This document shows positions 35,305 through 43,703 of a DNA stretch of 64,000 nucleotides, one piece after another; position 1 is the first letter of the stretch, and each line of letters begins with the position of its first letter. Location of the stretch: positions 1,178,001 through 1,242,000 of the forward strand of contig NC_017668.1 of the NCBI RefSeq assembly GCF_000284515.1, in the 5' to 3' direction. Source of the stretch: Halobacillus halophilus DSM 2266 (GTDB taxonomy: Bacteria; Bacillota; Bacilli; Bacillales; Halobacillaceae). The position numbers and the translations under genes are program-made. The notes below the pieces were generated by a model. The model did not search any database. It was not told where the DNA came from and saw only the letters and a list, made by a program, of their open reading frames with translations.

Positions 35305-35341
35305 CAATCCGCGTTTCCAAACTGGGAGCGCGGTTTTTCTA
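35305..35341 (+). terminator. intrinsic terminator of yhaQP
   Basis: AACC...CCGCG / CGCGGTTTTTC hairpin with an inner CCA / TGG pair. The 282-bp gap to yhaO holds nothing else I can recognise. Confidence 0.75.
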
Positions 35342-35583
35342 TTTCCTTCGCTAGCCATACACTTCTGGGCAGGATAGAACGGCCGCTACTAGCATTATGC
35401 AGGGTGCGTTGAACGCTTGAAAAGAAGATTCACATTACAAATATCCCTCTTTATGTTACGAAATAGGCAGGTTAACTGTAAAAGCGGCACCTAAATGAAA
35501 CAGAATCTTAAAAAGGCGAACGTGCATTCGAAATACACCTTTGTTAAAATAAAGGAAAACAAAAGAAAAAAAGGGGTGGGGCT

Positions 35584-36834
35584 ATGCCAGAAAAGCTGCG
35601 ATTTATTCATGCGGCAGATTTGCATCTGGACAGTTTGTTTAAAAGTAAAAGCCATGTATCTAAAGCGCTGTTGGAACGTTTAAGAATGAGCACCTTCGAA
35701 GCTTTTGACCGACTTATTGATGCCGCTATCCGGTATCAGGTAGATTTCGTTTTAATCGTTGGTGATTTGTTCAATGAGGAAATGAGAAGCTTGAAAGCTC
35801 AAATACACTTGAGAAAAGGCTTTGAACGACTGGCCGATCATGCTGTGCAGGTGTATGTCAGTTATGGTAACCATGATTTTTTACAAGGGGCTCATTACCC
35901 GATTGATTTTCCAGAAAATGTACATATATTCACCTCCCAGGATGTAGAAGCTTTTACATATAAGAAAAAGGGAGAGGCACTAGCCAATCTATATGGCTTC
36001 AGTTACGTGGAGAAGAAGGTCACAGATCGTAAGGTGAATGAGTACAGTCGTAAAGGAGGGGCTCCTCTGCATATTGCCATGCTTCATGGAAGTCTCGATA
36101 CAAATACCGAACATGACGTGTATGCCCCGTTCCGTCTGGAAGAATTGTACGAGAAGCAGATGGATTATTGGGCTCTTGGTCATATCCATAAGCGTCAGTT
36201 CTTATCGGAAGATCCGCCTATTGTCTATCCAGGAAATATTCAAGGTCGTTCAAGGAAGGAATCGGGGGAAAAAGGCTGTTACCTGATTGATTATGATAAC
36301 GGAGAGTGGAAAGAAACATTCCTGTCTTTGCAAAGTTTCGTGTATGAAACGATATCTCTTTCTGGTGAGCATCTGGATACGCCTCAGGAGCTTGAAAGGA
36401 TCCTGGATGAAGCCAAATCATTGGTACAGCGAAATGATGGGGGCGTCATGCTGGAAGTTATCCTCACTTCTACGCATGGGCGACTTAAGAAGTGGCAGTC
36501 TGAGGGACTGCTTGAAGATTGGATAGAGCTCTTGAATGAAGATGAAGGAGAAGAAGATCATTGGGTGTGGATCGATCGCGTCCGCATTGAAGATAAGCCT
36601 CTCCTGGATGAAGAAGACCTTAGGAAAGGTCAGCATTTTACTGGTGAGCTGCTTAGAGAGATCGAGGGGCTGGAAGATGGAGAGTTAGAAAATTGCCTGT
36701 CCCCTTTATTTCGCCACCGGAAAGCTTCCAGATTCTTAGAGACACTTTCCGTCGAAGAAAAGCAGGAAATCATTGAGGCAGCAAAAACGCTCACACTGAA
36801 TCAGCTGTTAACAAAAGAGGGTGAGCATTCATGA
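35584..36834 (+). CDS. yhaO: SbcD-like DNA exonuclease subunit YhaO
   Basis: A 416-residue metallophosphoesterase of the SbcD/Mre11 class. Phosphoesterase motifs appear in order: FIHAADLHLDSLF, VGDLFNE, YGNHDF, AMLHGSL, and GHIHKRQ. They supply the di-metal site. It probably forms a nuclease complex with YhaN, encoded next with a 4-bp ATGA overlap, acting on DNA ends. AAAGGGGTGGGGCT precedes the ATG. Confidence 0.92.
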   Translation: MPEKLRFIHAADLHLDSLFKSKSHVSKALLERLRMSTFEAFDRLIDAAIRYQVDFVLIVGDLFNEEMRSLKAQIHLRKGFERLADHAVQVYVSYGNHDFLQGAHYPIDFPENVHIFTSQDVEAFTYKKKGEALANLYGFSYVEKKVTDRKVNEYSRKGGAPLHIAMLHGSLDTNTEHDVYAPFRLEELYEKQMDYWALGHIHKRQFLSEDPPIVYPGNIQGRSRKESGEKGCYLIDYDNGEWKETFLSLQSFVYETISLSGEHLDTPQELERILDEAKSLVQRNDGGVMLEVILTSTHGRLKKWQSEGLLEDWIELLNEDEGEEDHWVWIDRVRIEDKPLLDEEDLRKGQHFTGELLREIEGLEDGELENCLSPLFRHRKASRFLETLSVEEKQEIIEAAKTLTLNQLLTKEGEHS

Positions 36835-39731
36835 AAATTAAAGAGATCCATATTTACGGATTTGGAAAATGGAAGGACCATTCCATAAAGCTTGAGAACG
36901 AGCAGGTTACTCTCATAACCGGCCAGAATGAAGCTGGCAAATCAACGCTATATCAGTTTATTCTCTTTATCCTCTTTGGCCTCCCGCCAAAGGAACGTGA
37001 ATTTTACCGTCCTAAAAGCGGGGGGACGGTAGGTGGAAAGCTGATCGTATCTACTCTCGAGTACGGAGAGGTAGGGATTGAACGGCTGCATGAAAAAGAG
37101 AACGGCAAAGTAGTCTGCTATATGCAGGACGGCAGGGAAGAAGGAGAAGAGTGGCTTAAGTACCAGCTTGGCAGAATGAACCGCGATGTTTACGATTCCA
37201 TTTATAGTTTTAATGCCGAAGATTTAACAAACCTGAACCAATTAAGAGGCAGTGAGATTGGGGAAGTGCTTTTAAATATAGGGCTGACTGGCTCGGAACA
37301 GATTTACCAGACGGAAAAATGGCTGGATAAAATGAGTCAAGATCTTTTTAAACCAAAGGGCAGAAAGCCGGAAGTTAATCAGCAGCTTCAAGTTGTTGAG
37401 GATCTATATCGGAAACAGGCTATGGCAGAAAAAGAAGAAGGCTCTTACCAGAAATTGAAATCAGACTTGATAAAATGGACCGAACAAGTGAAGGAAACGA
37501 GTGAAGAGATCTCAGATAGAAGAAGCGAGCAGTACAGTTTAGAACAAATGATTAAAGCACTCCCGCTTGTCCTTGAATTCCATCAACTGAAAGCCGAAAT
37601 GAAGGAGGCTGATGGGGATGATTCATTTCCGGAAGAAGGCCGTGAGCGCTATCAGCAGGTTAAAGAAGCCATTCTTCCATTGGAAAGTGAAAAACAGGTA
37701 ACGAAGACAAAGCAGGAGGAATGGTTATCCAGGCAGCAAGCTATCAAGCAGCAGCTCGTTTCAGAAGAGGATTGGAAGGAAGCGGAATCTCTTCTTGAAA
37801 AACAAGCAGGCTTTGAGCGTGCCTCTCATGAAATAGAGCAATGGAAAGAGAGGAAAGCTGAGCTTCAGGAGAAAATTGAATACGATCGTAAGCAGATGCA
37901 TGTTCCAATTCAAGATGACGAGTGGAATGATTATTCTTTTCCTTTTTATATAGAAGAAACATGGAGCAGCTTAAAACAGGAAGCGAAAACGATTGATCAG
38001 GAAGAGGCACGCCTGGATGAACGGGAGTCTGAGCTGAAAGTGGATAAGCATTCCATTCAGAAACGTAAGGAATCCCTGGCACAAAAGATGATGGATGAAG
38101 ACAAAGTGAGAAGCTATACAGAGCAGTTGACTATGCACGGTCAGACTGGAGCTTCTTCTCATGATGAGACACCGGCACAGTTATTGAAAGTATATCGGCT
38201 GATGTGGATTCTATTTACTATGATCTTGTTTACAGCCGGATGGACGATCGCCCTGCTTTCCTCCCTTATGGTAATTGGTCTCATAGCTACTCTTATGAGT
38301 GGAATAACGGCTTTTTGCGCTTTTTGGAGCCATCGATCTTTGCAGAAGGTAGTACCAGTAAAAGAGCATCCTTCCGCACCTGTCCATTCCGTATCGGAAA
38401 TTCAGCAAAAGTTGTCTGAGTATGAAAAAGATAAAGCTGAACGTGCTCATCTGGAAGATCAGGAGCGAAACGTCAGCCAGGAGGAAATACGCCTGGAAGA
38501 AAGAAAGAGACACCTGAATCAGCGGAAAAAAAGGCTTGAAGCTGGCATACAGGAACAAGAAACCCTCTATCCATTTTTAACATCTCTATCTATTGATCAT
38601 TGGGAGAAATTATACCACTGGCTAACGCAGGCTAAGCAGAAGTGGTCGGAAATTGAAAAGCTGGAACAATCCATTAAGGAACATGAGGAATGGATACATC
38701 GTGTTCTTCATGACTTGAAAAGGTTTTATGAGCGTCTGAATTGGGAATCGGAATCCAAAGAGCCACTTGTGATCTGGAGCGGCCTGAGAAGCTGGGCGAA
38801 CCAGCATCAGCAACTTCAAAAAGAACTGTCATCCGTAAACGAACAAATCTCCCAGACAGAACAACAGCTGAAAGAAATCAACGCTAGACTTGATGTCTAC
38901 TATGAAAAGCGTCAGGATCTATTCAATCAAGCTGGTGTTCCCTCAGAAGAAGCATTTTACCTTCGACTAAAGCAGACTGAAACATTAAATGAACAAAATG
39001 CTCGGCGCCATTCACTTATTCAGCAGACCCACCGGCTTCTGTCTGAAAAAGAGCAGAAGCAGTTTGCTGTCTGGCAGCATCCTCCCGATGAATCCAAGTT
39101 ACAGGTGCAATGGAATGCAACCAAAGAAAAGATGCAGGATAAAGAGAAGGAGCAGAGGGAGTTGCAGCAGCAGGTGGCCGATGCAAAAAGCAAATTGAGG
39201 ACTTTAGAAAGTTCCGGGCAATATTCTGAGCTGGTTCACTATTACGAAGCGGAACGGTCGAAGCTCAAAGACCTCGCTATCGAATGGGCTAAATACCAGC
39301 TCGCCGGCCATGTGGTTCACAAAACAAAAGAAAAGTACAAACAAACCTACTTACCTCAAGTTTTGGAGCAGGCAGGAAAGTATTTTTCCCGTTTGACTAG
39401 CGGCAAATATCCAGCTGTACACCTGCTTGAGGATCGTGAAGCGTTAAGGATAGAAGACTGTGAAGGTAAGGTTTATGAGGTGTTTGAGCTTTCCCGGGGA
39501 ACGAGGGACCAGTTATATGTATCCTTACGCTTAAGCTTAGGAAAAATAATGGCCGAAACTGTCCGACTTCCCTTCCTTTTAGATGATGCGTTCGTACATT
39601 TTGACCAGCAGCGGCTCCCGGTCATGCTGGAGATCATAGAAGAGATGTCTAATGACCACCAGACTATTCTTTTTACATGGAGAAGCGACCTCGCCAGCAG
39701 TTTCCAAAAGGTAGAGGAGCATAAACTTTAG
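36831..39731 (+). CDS. yhaN: SbcC/Rad50-like ATPase YhaN
   Basis: A 966-residue SMC/Rad50-like protein. Walker A is TGQNEAGKSTLYQFI at residues ~30-44. Two long coiled coils (about residues 180-440 and 510-850) flank an unusual hydrophobic pair near residue 455-500 (LYRLMWILFTMILFTAGWTI) instead of a plain zinc hook. The ABC signature region ELSRGTRDQLYVSLRLSL and Walker B LPFLLDDAFVHFD are at the C-terminus. It partners YhaO. The mid-protein hydrophobic segments suggest membrane attachment. Overlaps yhaO by four bases. Confidence 0.92.
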   Translation: MKIKEIHIYGFGKWKDHSIKLENEQVTLITGQNEAGKSTLYQFILFILFGLPPKEREFYRPKSGGTVGGKLIVSTLEYGEVGIERLHEKENGKVVCYMQDGREEGEEWLKYQLGRMNRDVYDSIYSFNAEDLTNLNQLRGSEIGEVLLNIGLTGSEQIYQTEKWLDKMSQDLFKPKGRKPEVNQQLQVVEDLYRKQAMAEKEEGSYQKLKSDLIKWTEQVKETSEEISDRRSEQYSLEQMIKALPLVLEFHQLKAEMKEADGDDSFPEEGRERYQQVKEAILPLESEKQVTKTKQEEWLSRQQAIKQQLVSEEDWKEAESLLEKQAGFERASHEIEQWKERKAELQEKIEYDRKQMHVPIQDDEWNDYSFPFYIEETWSSLKQEAKTIDQEEARLDERESELKVDKHSIQKRKESLAQKMMDEDKVRSYTEQLTMHGQTGASSHDETPAQLLKVYRLMWILFTMILFTAGWTIALLSSLMVIGLIATLMSGITAFCAFWSHRSLQKVVPVKEHPSAPVHSVSEIQQKLSEYEKDKAERAHLEDQERNVSQEEIRLEERKRHLNQRKKRLEAGIQEQETLYPFLTSLSIDHWEKLYHWLTQAKQKWSEIEKLEQSIKEHEEWIHRVLHDLKRFYERLNWESESKEPLVIWSGLRSWANQHQQLQKELSSVNEQISQTEQQLKEINARLDVYYEKRQDLFNQAGVPSEEAFYLRLKQTETLNEQNARRHSLIQQTHRLLSEKEQKQFAVWQHPPDESKLQVQWNATKEKMQDKEKEQRELQQQVADAKSKLRTLESSGQYSELVHYYEAERSKLKDLAIEWAKYQLAGHVVHKTKEKYKQTYLPQVLEQAGKYFSRLTSGKYPAVHLLEDREALRIEDCEGKVYEVFELSRGTRDQLYVSLRLSLGKIMAETVRLPFLLDDAFVHFDQQRLPVMLEIIEEMSNDHQTILFTWRSDLASSFQKVEEHKL

Positions 39732-39820
39732 TAAAATAGGGAATAAGGTCGCAAAGTACTGGCATTAGTGATAAAATGTTTTAAGATTATAAAGAGGAAA
39801 TAGCAAATGGAGGGTTTCCA

Positions 39821-40384
39821 TTGCCAAACACACAAAACGAAGAATGGAATAAATACGAAGAGACAATCGAACAATTCATACAAGTGATTGCTAAAAACAT
39901 GACTTTGTACGGGATCACTCCTTCAATCGGCCGTTTATACGGGGTTTTATATTTTGCGGAGGAGCCTATGACCCTGGATGACATGAGGGAAGCTCTGGCA
40001 ATGAGTAAGACCAGTATGTCCACTGGTGTCCGGGCCCTTTCGGATATGAAGATGGTGGAACCGTCTTTTAAAAAAGGGGTACGCAAAGACTTGTATAAAT
40101 CAGAAGAAGATTGGTACAAGTCATTTACCTCTTTATTCAGCAGCCGGTGGAAACACCATACTGAAACCAATATTGAAGAAGCTGATGAAGCTCTTGAAGA
40201 ATTGAGAGAATTGAAAGAGAATACTGATGATCAGGAACTTCAGGAGAAAATTGATCAGGACATTTTCAGACTGGAATATGCCCAGGATTATTACCGCTGG
40301 TTAATTAAATTTATTCACGTGGTGGAATCCGGTGAAATTTTTAAATATGTTCCAAAGATTGATCAGCGGGAAAAAAAGAAATAA
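39821..40384 (+). CDS. GbsR/OpcR-family MarR-like regulator
   Basis: A 187-residue winged-helix protein of the GbsR family, whose members respond to choline or glycine betaine and repress osmoprotectant genes. The DNA-binding core is EPMTLDDMREALAMSKTSMS, followed by TGVRALSDMKMVEPSFKKGVRKDLY. A helical, acidic dimerisation tail follows. The TTG start has TGGAGGG six bases upstream. No osmoprotectant gene is next to it, unlike the paralogue at 46.8-47.3 kb. Target unknown. Confidence 0.85.
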   Translation: MPNTQNEEWNKYEETIEQFIQVIAKNMTLYGITPSIGRLYGVLYFAEEPMTLDDMREALAMSKTSMSTGVRALSDMKMVEPSFKKGVRKDLYKSEEDWYKSFTSLFSSRWKHHTETNIEEADEALEELRELKENTDDQELQEKIDQDIFRLEYAQDYYRWLIKFIHVVESGEIFKYVPKIDQREKKK

Positions 40385-40386
40385 AG

Positions 40387-40462
40387 AACAGACAGAAGCT
40401 GGCCTATCATTCCATTAGCTAACAATCATATGCTGAGGGAAAGGGTCCAGCTTCTTTGTTAT
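40387..40462 (+). terminator. possible terminator with large loop
   Basis: AGAAGCTGG at 40395-40403 pairs with CCAGCTTCT at 40448-40456, followed by TTGTTAT. The large loop makes it weaker evidence than the other terminators. Confidence 0.45.
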
Positions 40463-40499
40463 AGGCTCTATTCAACCTTCGCCTTGACTATTAAAGATA

Positions 40500-41032
40500 A
40501 CCTCCCATTACTTGAAGACTCAGTTTCGAGATAAATGGGTCCTTTACGTTAGATGGACAAGGGCTGGTGGGGAAATAACTCGCTTTCCTATGGGGGAACG
40601 GTGAGCTTCCTCGCTCGTTTCACTCCCTGTGGGATCTCACCTAGTCCCTTCTCCCATGGGAGTCTCATCATTTCCCCACCACCCCAACTATAATGTTGCG
40701 AACGGACCCTTCCAGAAGAGAATGGTTCTCCTCTGTAATCTGTAGGGAATGCTATCATGACGGGCTGTGTGGGTCGTTATATCCTAACTACATGGTCTAA
40801 TACTTCATTATGCAGGTGATGGTTGAAGTGGTTTCGAGCTTCTGATTTGGCCAGGTCCGGAGGGGGGATGATGAAGACTCCTGCGGGATAAACATGATCG
40901 GTGAGACCCCGGAAGTCGAAGACTGAGGAGGCTCAGCACATGCCCGCGGAAAGCGAATCATCCCCCGCAGGACCTTTCTTGTCATAAAAGTATCTCGAAA
41001 TCGAGTCTTACACAATCCGGCCCTTTAGTGAA
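40500..41032. repeat. intergenic repeat R6 (full form)
   Basis: Termini at 40514-40533 and 40991-41010, core ~497 bp, with outer flanks ACCTCCCATTAC and ACACAATCCGGCCCT. Left module ~40560-40690; right module ~40853-40978. The inner modules are nearly identical to those of R7. It lies between the GbsR-like gene and yhaM, both on the plus strand. Confidence 0.9.
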
Positions 41033-41100
41033 ACAATCTCTTTAAGAAATATCGATGTTAATGATAACTTGTAAAATAAAAAAGAAAGGAAGTGGGAGGA

Positions 41101-42048
41101 TTGAAAAAGGGAATAGCACACTATCAAATCGGGGATTCATTTGATTACTTTCTATTGATAAAAACGGCAGTAAAAGGAGTAGCCAGCAATGGCAAGCCAT
41201 TCTTAACCCTCCTACTTAAAGATCAGACCGGCGAAATTGATGCCAAACTCTGGGAAGCAAGCTCGGAAGATGAGAGGGTATTCCAGCAGGGAGAACTAGT
41301 GAAGGTGACCGGGGAAGTAGGGCAGTTTCGCAATAAACCTCAACTGAAAATCCACAGTATTCGTCCCTCCCAGCCGACAGACGGTGTCTTTCACAACGAT
41401 TTTATTGAAAAAGCACCTGTGGAGAAGGAAGAGTTGATGGAGCGGATTACAGAAGCCATCTTCGAAATGAAAAATGCCAATTTTCAGCGCATCACACGCC
41501 AGTTTGTAAAACAGTACCAGGAGGATCTGCTCAGTTATCCTGCAGCTGTCAGAAACCATCATGAATATGTATCGGGACTCGCCCATCATATTGTCAGCAT
41601 GCTGAACATAGCGAAGGAAATGAGTAAGCTCTATCCAGATATTGATAAAGATTTGCTGTACGCTGGAATTATTCTGCATGATCTCGGCAAAATAAAGGAA
41701 TTCTCCAATGCCGTGGCCCCGTCTTATACCACGGAAGGAAAATTAATTGGTCATATCTCGCTTATGGCAGAAGAGGTCCGTATCGTCGCTAATGATTTGC
41801 AGATTGAAGGGGAAGAAGTCACGGTGCTGCAGCATATGATCCTCTCCCATCACGGAAAAGGCGAATGGGGTAGTCCAAGGCCGCCTTTAATTAGAGAAGC
41901 CGAGCTTTTACATCACATTGATATGCTGGACGCGAGAATGAATATGTTGGACAGAGCTTTGAAAAAAACAGCTCCGGGGGAGTTCACCGAGAAGATTTAT
42001 CCCATGGAACAGCGTGCTTTTTATAAACCTTCCTTTGAAGATAAGTAG
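41101..42048 (+). CDS. yhaM: 3'-5' exoribonuclease YhaM
   Basis: A ~315-residue nuclease that degrades RNA (and ssDNA) from the 3' end. It consists of an N-terminal OB-fold (LIKTAVKGVASNGKPFLTLL) and a C-terminal HD domain (NHHEYVSGLAHHIVSM, GIILHDLGKIKE, LSHHGKGEWGSP). The His/Asp pairs bind metal. The end RAFYKPSFEDK matches the YhaM C-terminus. Start choice is uncertain: TTG at 41101 or GTG at 41092, each with an imperfect distance to AAAGGA or GGGAGG. Confidence 0.92.
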   Translation: MKKGIAHYQIGDSFDYFLLIKTAVKGVASNGKPFLTLLLKDQTGEIDAKLWEASSEDERVFQQGELVKVTGEVGQFRNKPQLKIHSIRPSQPTDGVFHNDFIEKAPVEKEELMERITEAIFEMKNANFQRITRQFVKQYQEDLLSYPAAVRNHHEYVSGLAHHIVSMLNIAKEMSKLYPDIDKDLLYAGIILHDLGKIKEFSNAVAPSYTTEGKLIGHISLMAEEVRIVANDLQIEGEEVTVLQHMILSHHGKGEWGSPRPPLIREAELLHHIDMLDARMNMLDRALKKTAPGEFTEKIYPMEQRAFYKPSFEDK

Positions 42049-42108
42049 AATGATTTGGCTTGTCCTGAAAGTTTAATAGAATAAATAGAGATGAAACTCT
42101 AAGCTTGT

Positions 42109-42137
42109 TCATATTTTTCAAACGCTGCTCATAGAAT
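42109..42137 (+). promoter_or_regulatory. sigma-E-type promoter of yhaL
   Basis: TCATATT at 42109-42115, a 14-base spacer and CATAGAAT at 42130-42137, close to the sigma-E consensus (TCATATT / CATACAAT). The start site would be ~25 bases upstream of yhaL. It fits mother-cell expression of a sporulation protein. Confidence 0.65.
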
Positions 42138-42167
42138 GGATACAAATGGAATAGGGAGGAAACAACC

Positions 42168-42362
42168 ATGTTGTTCGGAATTCCAATTTGGGTCTTCTTT
42201 TGTATCGTGTTTATATTTATAAGTGGTTATATGGCACTGCGGGCAATGCGAGCGGAACATCATCTGGAACAGCAGCATATTGAGCAGGAAGGACAAGTTT
42301 ATTTAACGCGTATGGAAGAAGAAAAAGAAAGACGCAATCAACACAGAAAAGTGATGATGTAA
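42168..42362 (+). CDS. yhaL: sporulation protein YhaL
   Basis: A 64-residue protein with a single N-terminal membrane segment (residues 3-22, PIWVFFCIVFIFISGYMALR) and a charged helical tail. It matches the Spore_YhaL family, sporulation proteins of unknown mechanism. ATAGGGAGG precedes the ATG. A sigma-E-like promoter is just upstream. Its 3' neighbour was prsA on the opposite strand; an IS element now separates them. Confidence 0.88.
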   Translation: MLFGIPIWVFFCIVFIFISGYMALRAMRAEHHLEQQHIEQEGQVYLTRMEEEKERRNQHRKVMM

Positions 42363-42432
42363 GTGAATCATATAAAAAAGTCCCTGATGTTTATAATGGA
42401 GTGCCACAGTAAAATAAGACTCAATAAAACAC

Positions 42433-43287
42433 CTAGGCTGCCATTACTCTGAATTCAATTGGAGTTTGGCAGTTTAGTTTTTGAAAAGGTCGACAATAAT
42501 TGTAGTAATACATGTACGTATCGATTTTTGAGCGTACGGTATGATGATCTATTTTTCCTCGGTCCAGAGGACTGAATTCTTCCGATTTTATCGTGGAGTG
42601 GAAGGATTCGATGACGGCATTATCAAAGCAGTTCCCCCGTCGGGACATGCTTGTGATAATGCCTCTTTTTTTGGCCTCTTCTTGAAATTCATAGGACGTG
42701 TACTGCGAACCTTGATCGCTATGAAGGATCACTTCATAGACGTCACGTCCTTCGCAAGCTTTCCTCAACGTATCTAATACGAAGGACGTATCTTGTTTAT
42801 CACTGATCGTGTACGCGAGGATTTCGTTGTTGTATAAGTCCATAATCGTTGATAAATATAACATTTTCTCTCCGTAAGGAAGATAGGTAATATCTGTTAC
42901 CCATTTTTCATTAGGTCTCGTAGACGTAAAGTTTCTCTCTAAATAATTCGGTACCACAATCTTACTTTCCCCTGCGATATAACACTGTCTCTTTGGTTTT
43001 ACGCGACATTGAATATGGTATTTCTGCATGATTTTTTGAACGGTATTTCGATTGAGTTTGATTTGGTATTCCTTACGTAAGAGGTCACGGACCATACGGT
43101 GTCCCACTCTAAATTTTAGATCTTCACATAGCTCAATGATCTTCTTCTCCAGGACCGACGGTCCCCATGACTTTCCCCGCCAGCGATAATAGGTGGCTTT
43201 AGCTATACCAAAGCATTCACAAATATCTTTCACAGGATACTTGTGCTTAAATGTTTCTACGATTTGGATGAATACTTCTGGAACCAC
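42433..43287 (-). CDS. IS3-family transposase OrfB (DDE integrase)
   Basis: A 284-residue frame with an N-terminal HTH_21-like region (GHRMVRDLLRKEYQIKLNRN) and an rve integrase core. The catalytic Asp is in WVTDITYLPYG, the second Asp in LHSDQGSQYTS, and the Glu in NAVIESFHSTIKSE, spaced as in IS3. The frame overlaps orfA by 31 bases in -1 phase, so the active OrfAB transposase is probably made by frameshifting; the GTG at 43287 may merely mark the frame. The C-terminus YNYCRPFQKLNCQTPIEF is typical. Confidence 0.9.
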   Translation of the reverse strand: MVPEVFIQIVETFKHKYPVKDICECFGIAKATYYRWRGKSWGPSVLEKKIIELCEDLKFRVGHRMVRDLLRKEYQIKLNRNTVQKIMQKYHIQCRVKPKRQCYIAGESKIVVPNYLERNFTSTRPNEKWVTDITYLPYGEKMLYLSTIMDLYNNEILAYTISDKQDTSFVLDTLRKACEGRDVYEVILHSDQGSQYTSYEFQEEAKKRGIITSMSRRGNCFDNAVIESFHSTIKSEEFSPLDRGKIDHHTVRSKIDTYMYYYNYCRPFQKLNCQTPIEFRVMAA

Positions 43288-43592
43288 TTCCTTTCGATTT
43301 CCTGGTACTTTTCCAACAGTTCTTCTCTCATATCATAATAGGCAATCTTTTTCTTCAGTTGGGTCATTTCATCCTCGTCTTCCGGCCCTTTCCCGTGAGA
43401 ATATTGTTTCCCTATAGGCTGAGCAAACCGGTGGTTTTCCCCATTTCTAAACCATTTCATCCACGTTTTAATCTGGGACTTATTCTTAATTCCAAACATG
43501 TCCATCAACTCTTGATTCGTGTGATTCCCTTCTAATTTTAATTGAACTACTTTCTTTTTTACTTCTTCGGGATAGTGAACTTTTTTACCCAT
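43257..43592 (-). CDS. IS3-family transposase OrfA
   Basis: A 111-residue protein with a helix-turn-helix near the N-terminus (EEVKKKVVQLKLEGNHTNQE, then MFGIKNKSQIKTWMKWF) and a leucine/charged coiled coil at the end (LKKKIAYYDMREELLEKYQE). OrfA of IS3 elements binds the IS ends and dampens transposition; with OrfB it makes the transposase. CTTGGAGGTG lies before the ATG at 43592. Confidence 0.9.
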   Translation of the reverse strand: MGKKVHYPEEVKKKVVQLKLEGNHTNQELMDMFGIKNKSQIKTWMKWFRNGENHRFAQPIGKQYSHGKGPEDEDEMTQLKKKIAYYDMREELLEKYQEIERKWFQKYSSKS

Positions 43593-43703
43593 AAGAAAAA
43601 CACCTCCAAGTGTAGTATTACAACTTTGAAGGTGTTTTATTACGTCTCATTTTTCTAGGTCACTCTAATAAACATTAGGGACTTTTTTTCGTTGCCGGAT
43701 GAT

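Larger units (their letters stand above)
42397..43667 (-). mobile_element. IS3-family insertion sequence, 1271 bp
   Basis: Imperfect terminal inverted repeats of ~36 bp start TGGAGTG at 42397 and, on the other strand, TAGAGTG at 43667; both run to AATAAAACACCT. A 4-bp direct repeat ATAA flanks it (42393-42396 and 43668-43671). It encodes orfA and orfB in overlapping -1 phase, with an intact DDE motif, so it appears complete and possibly active. The family is clear from the two-frame transposase; I do not assign a named IS. Confidence 0.92.
42374..43688. other. yhaL/prsA shared terminator split by the IS element
   Basis: Left half 42374-42396 (AAAAAAGTCCCTGATGTTT then ATAA) and right half 43668-43688 (ATAA then ACATTAGGGACTTTTTT). 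With the IS and one ATAA removed they rebuild a hairpin GTCCCTGATGTTTA / TAAACATTAGGGAC with poly-A and poly-T edges: an ideal bidirectional terminator between convergent genes. The insertion lies at its apex. Confidence 0.85.
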
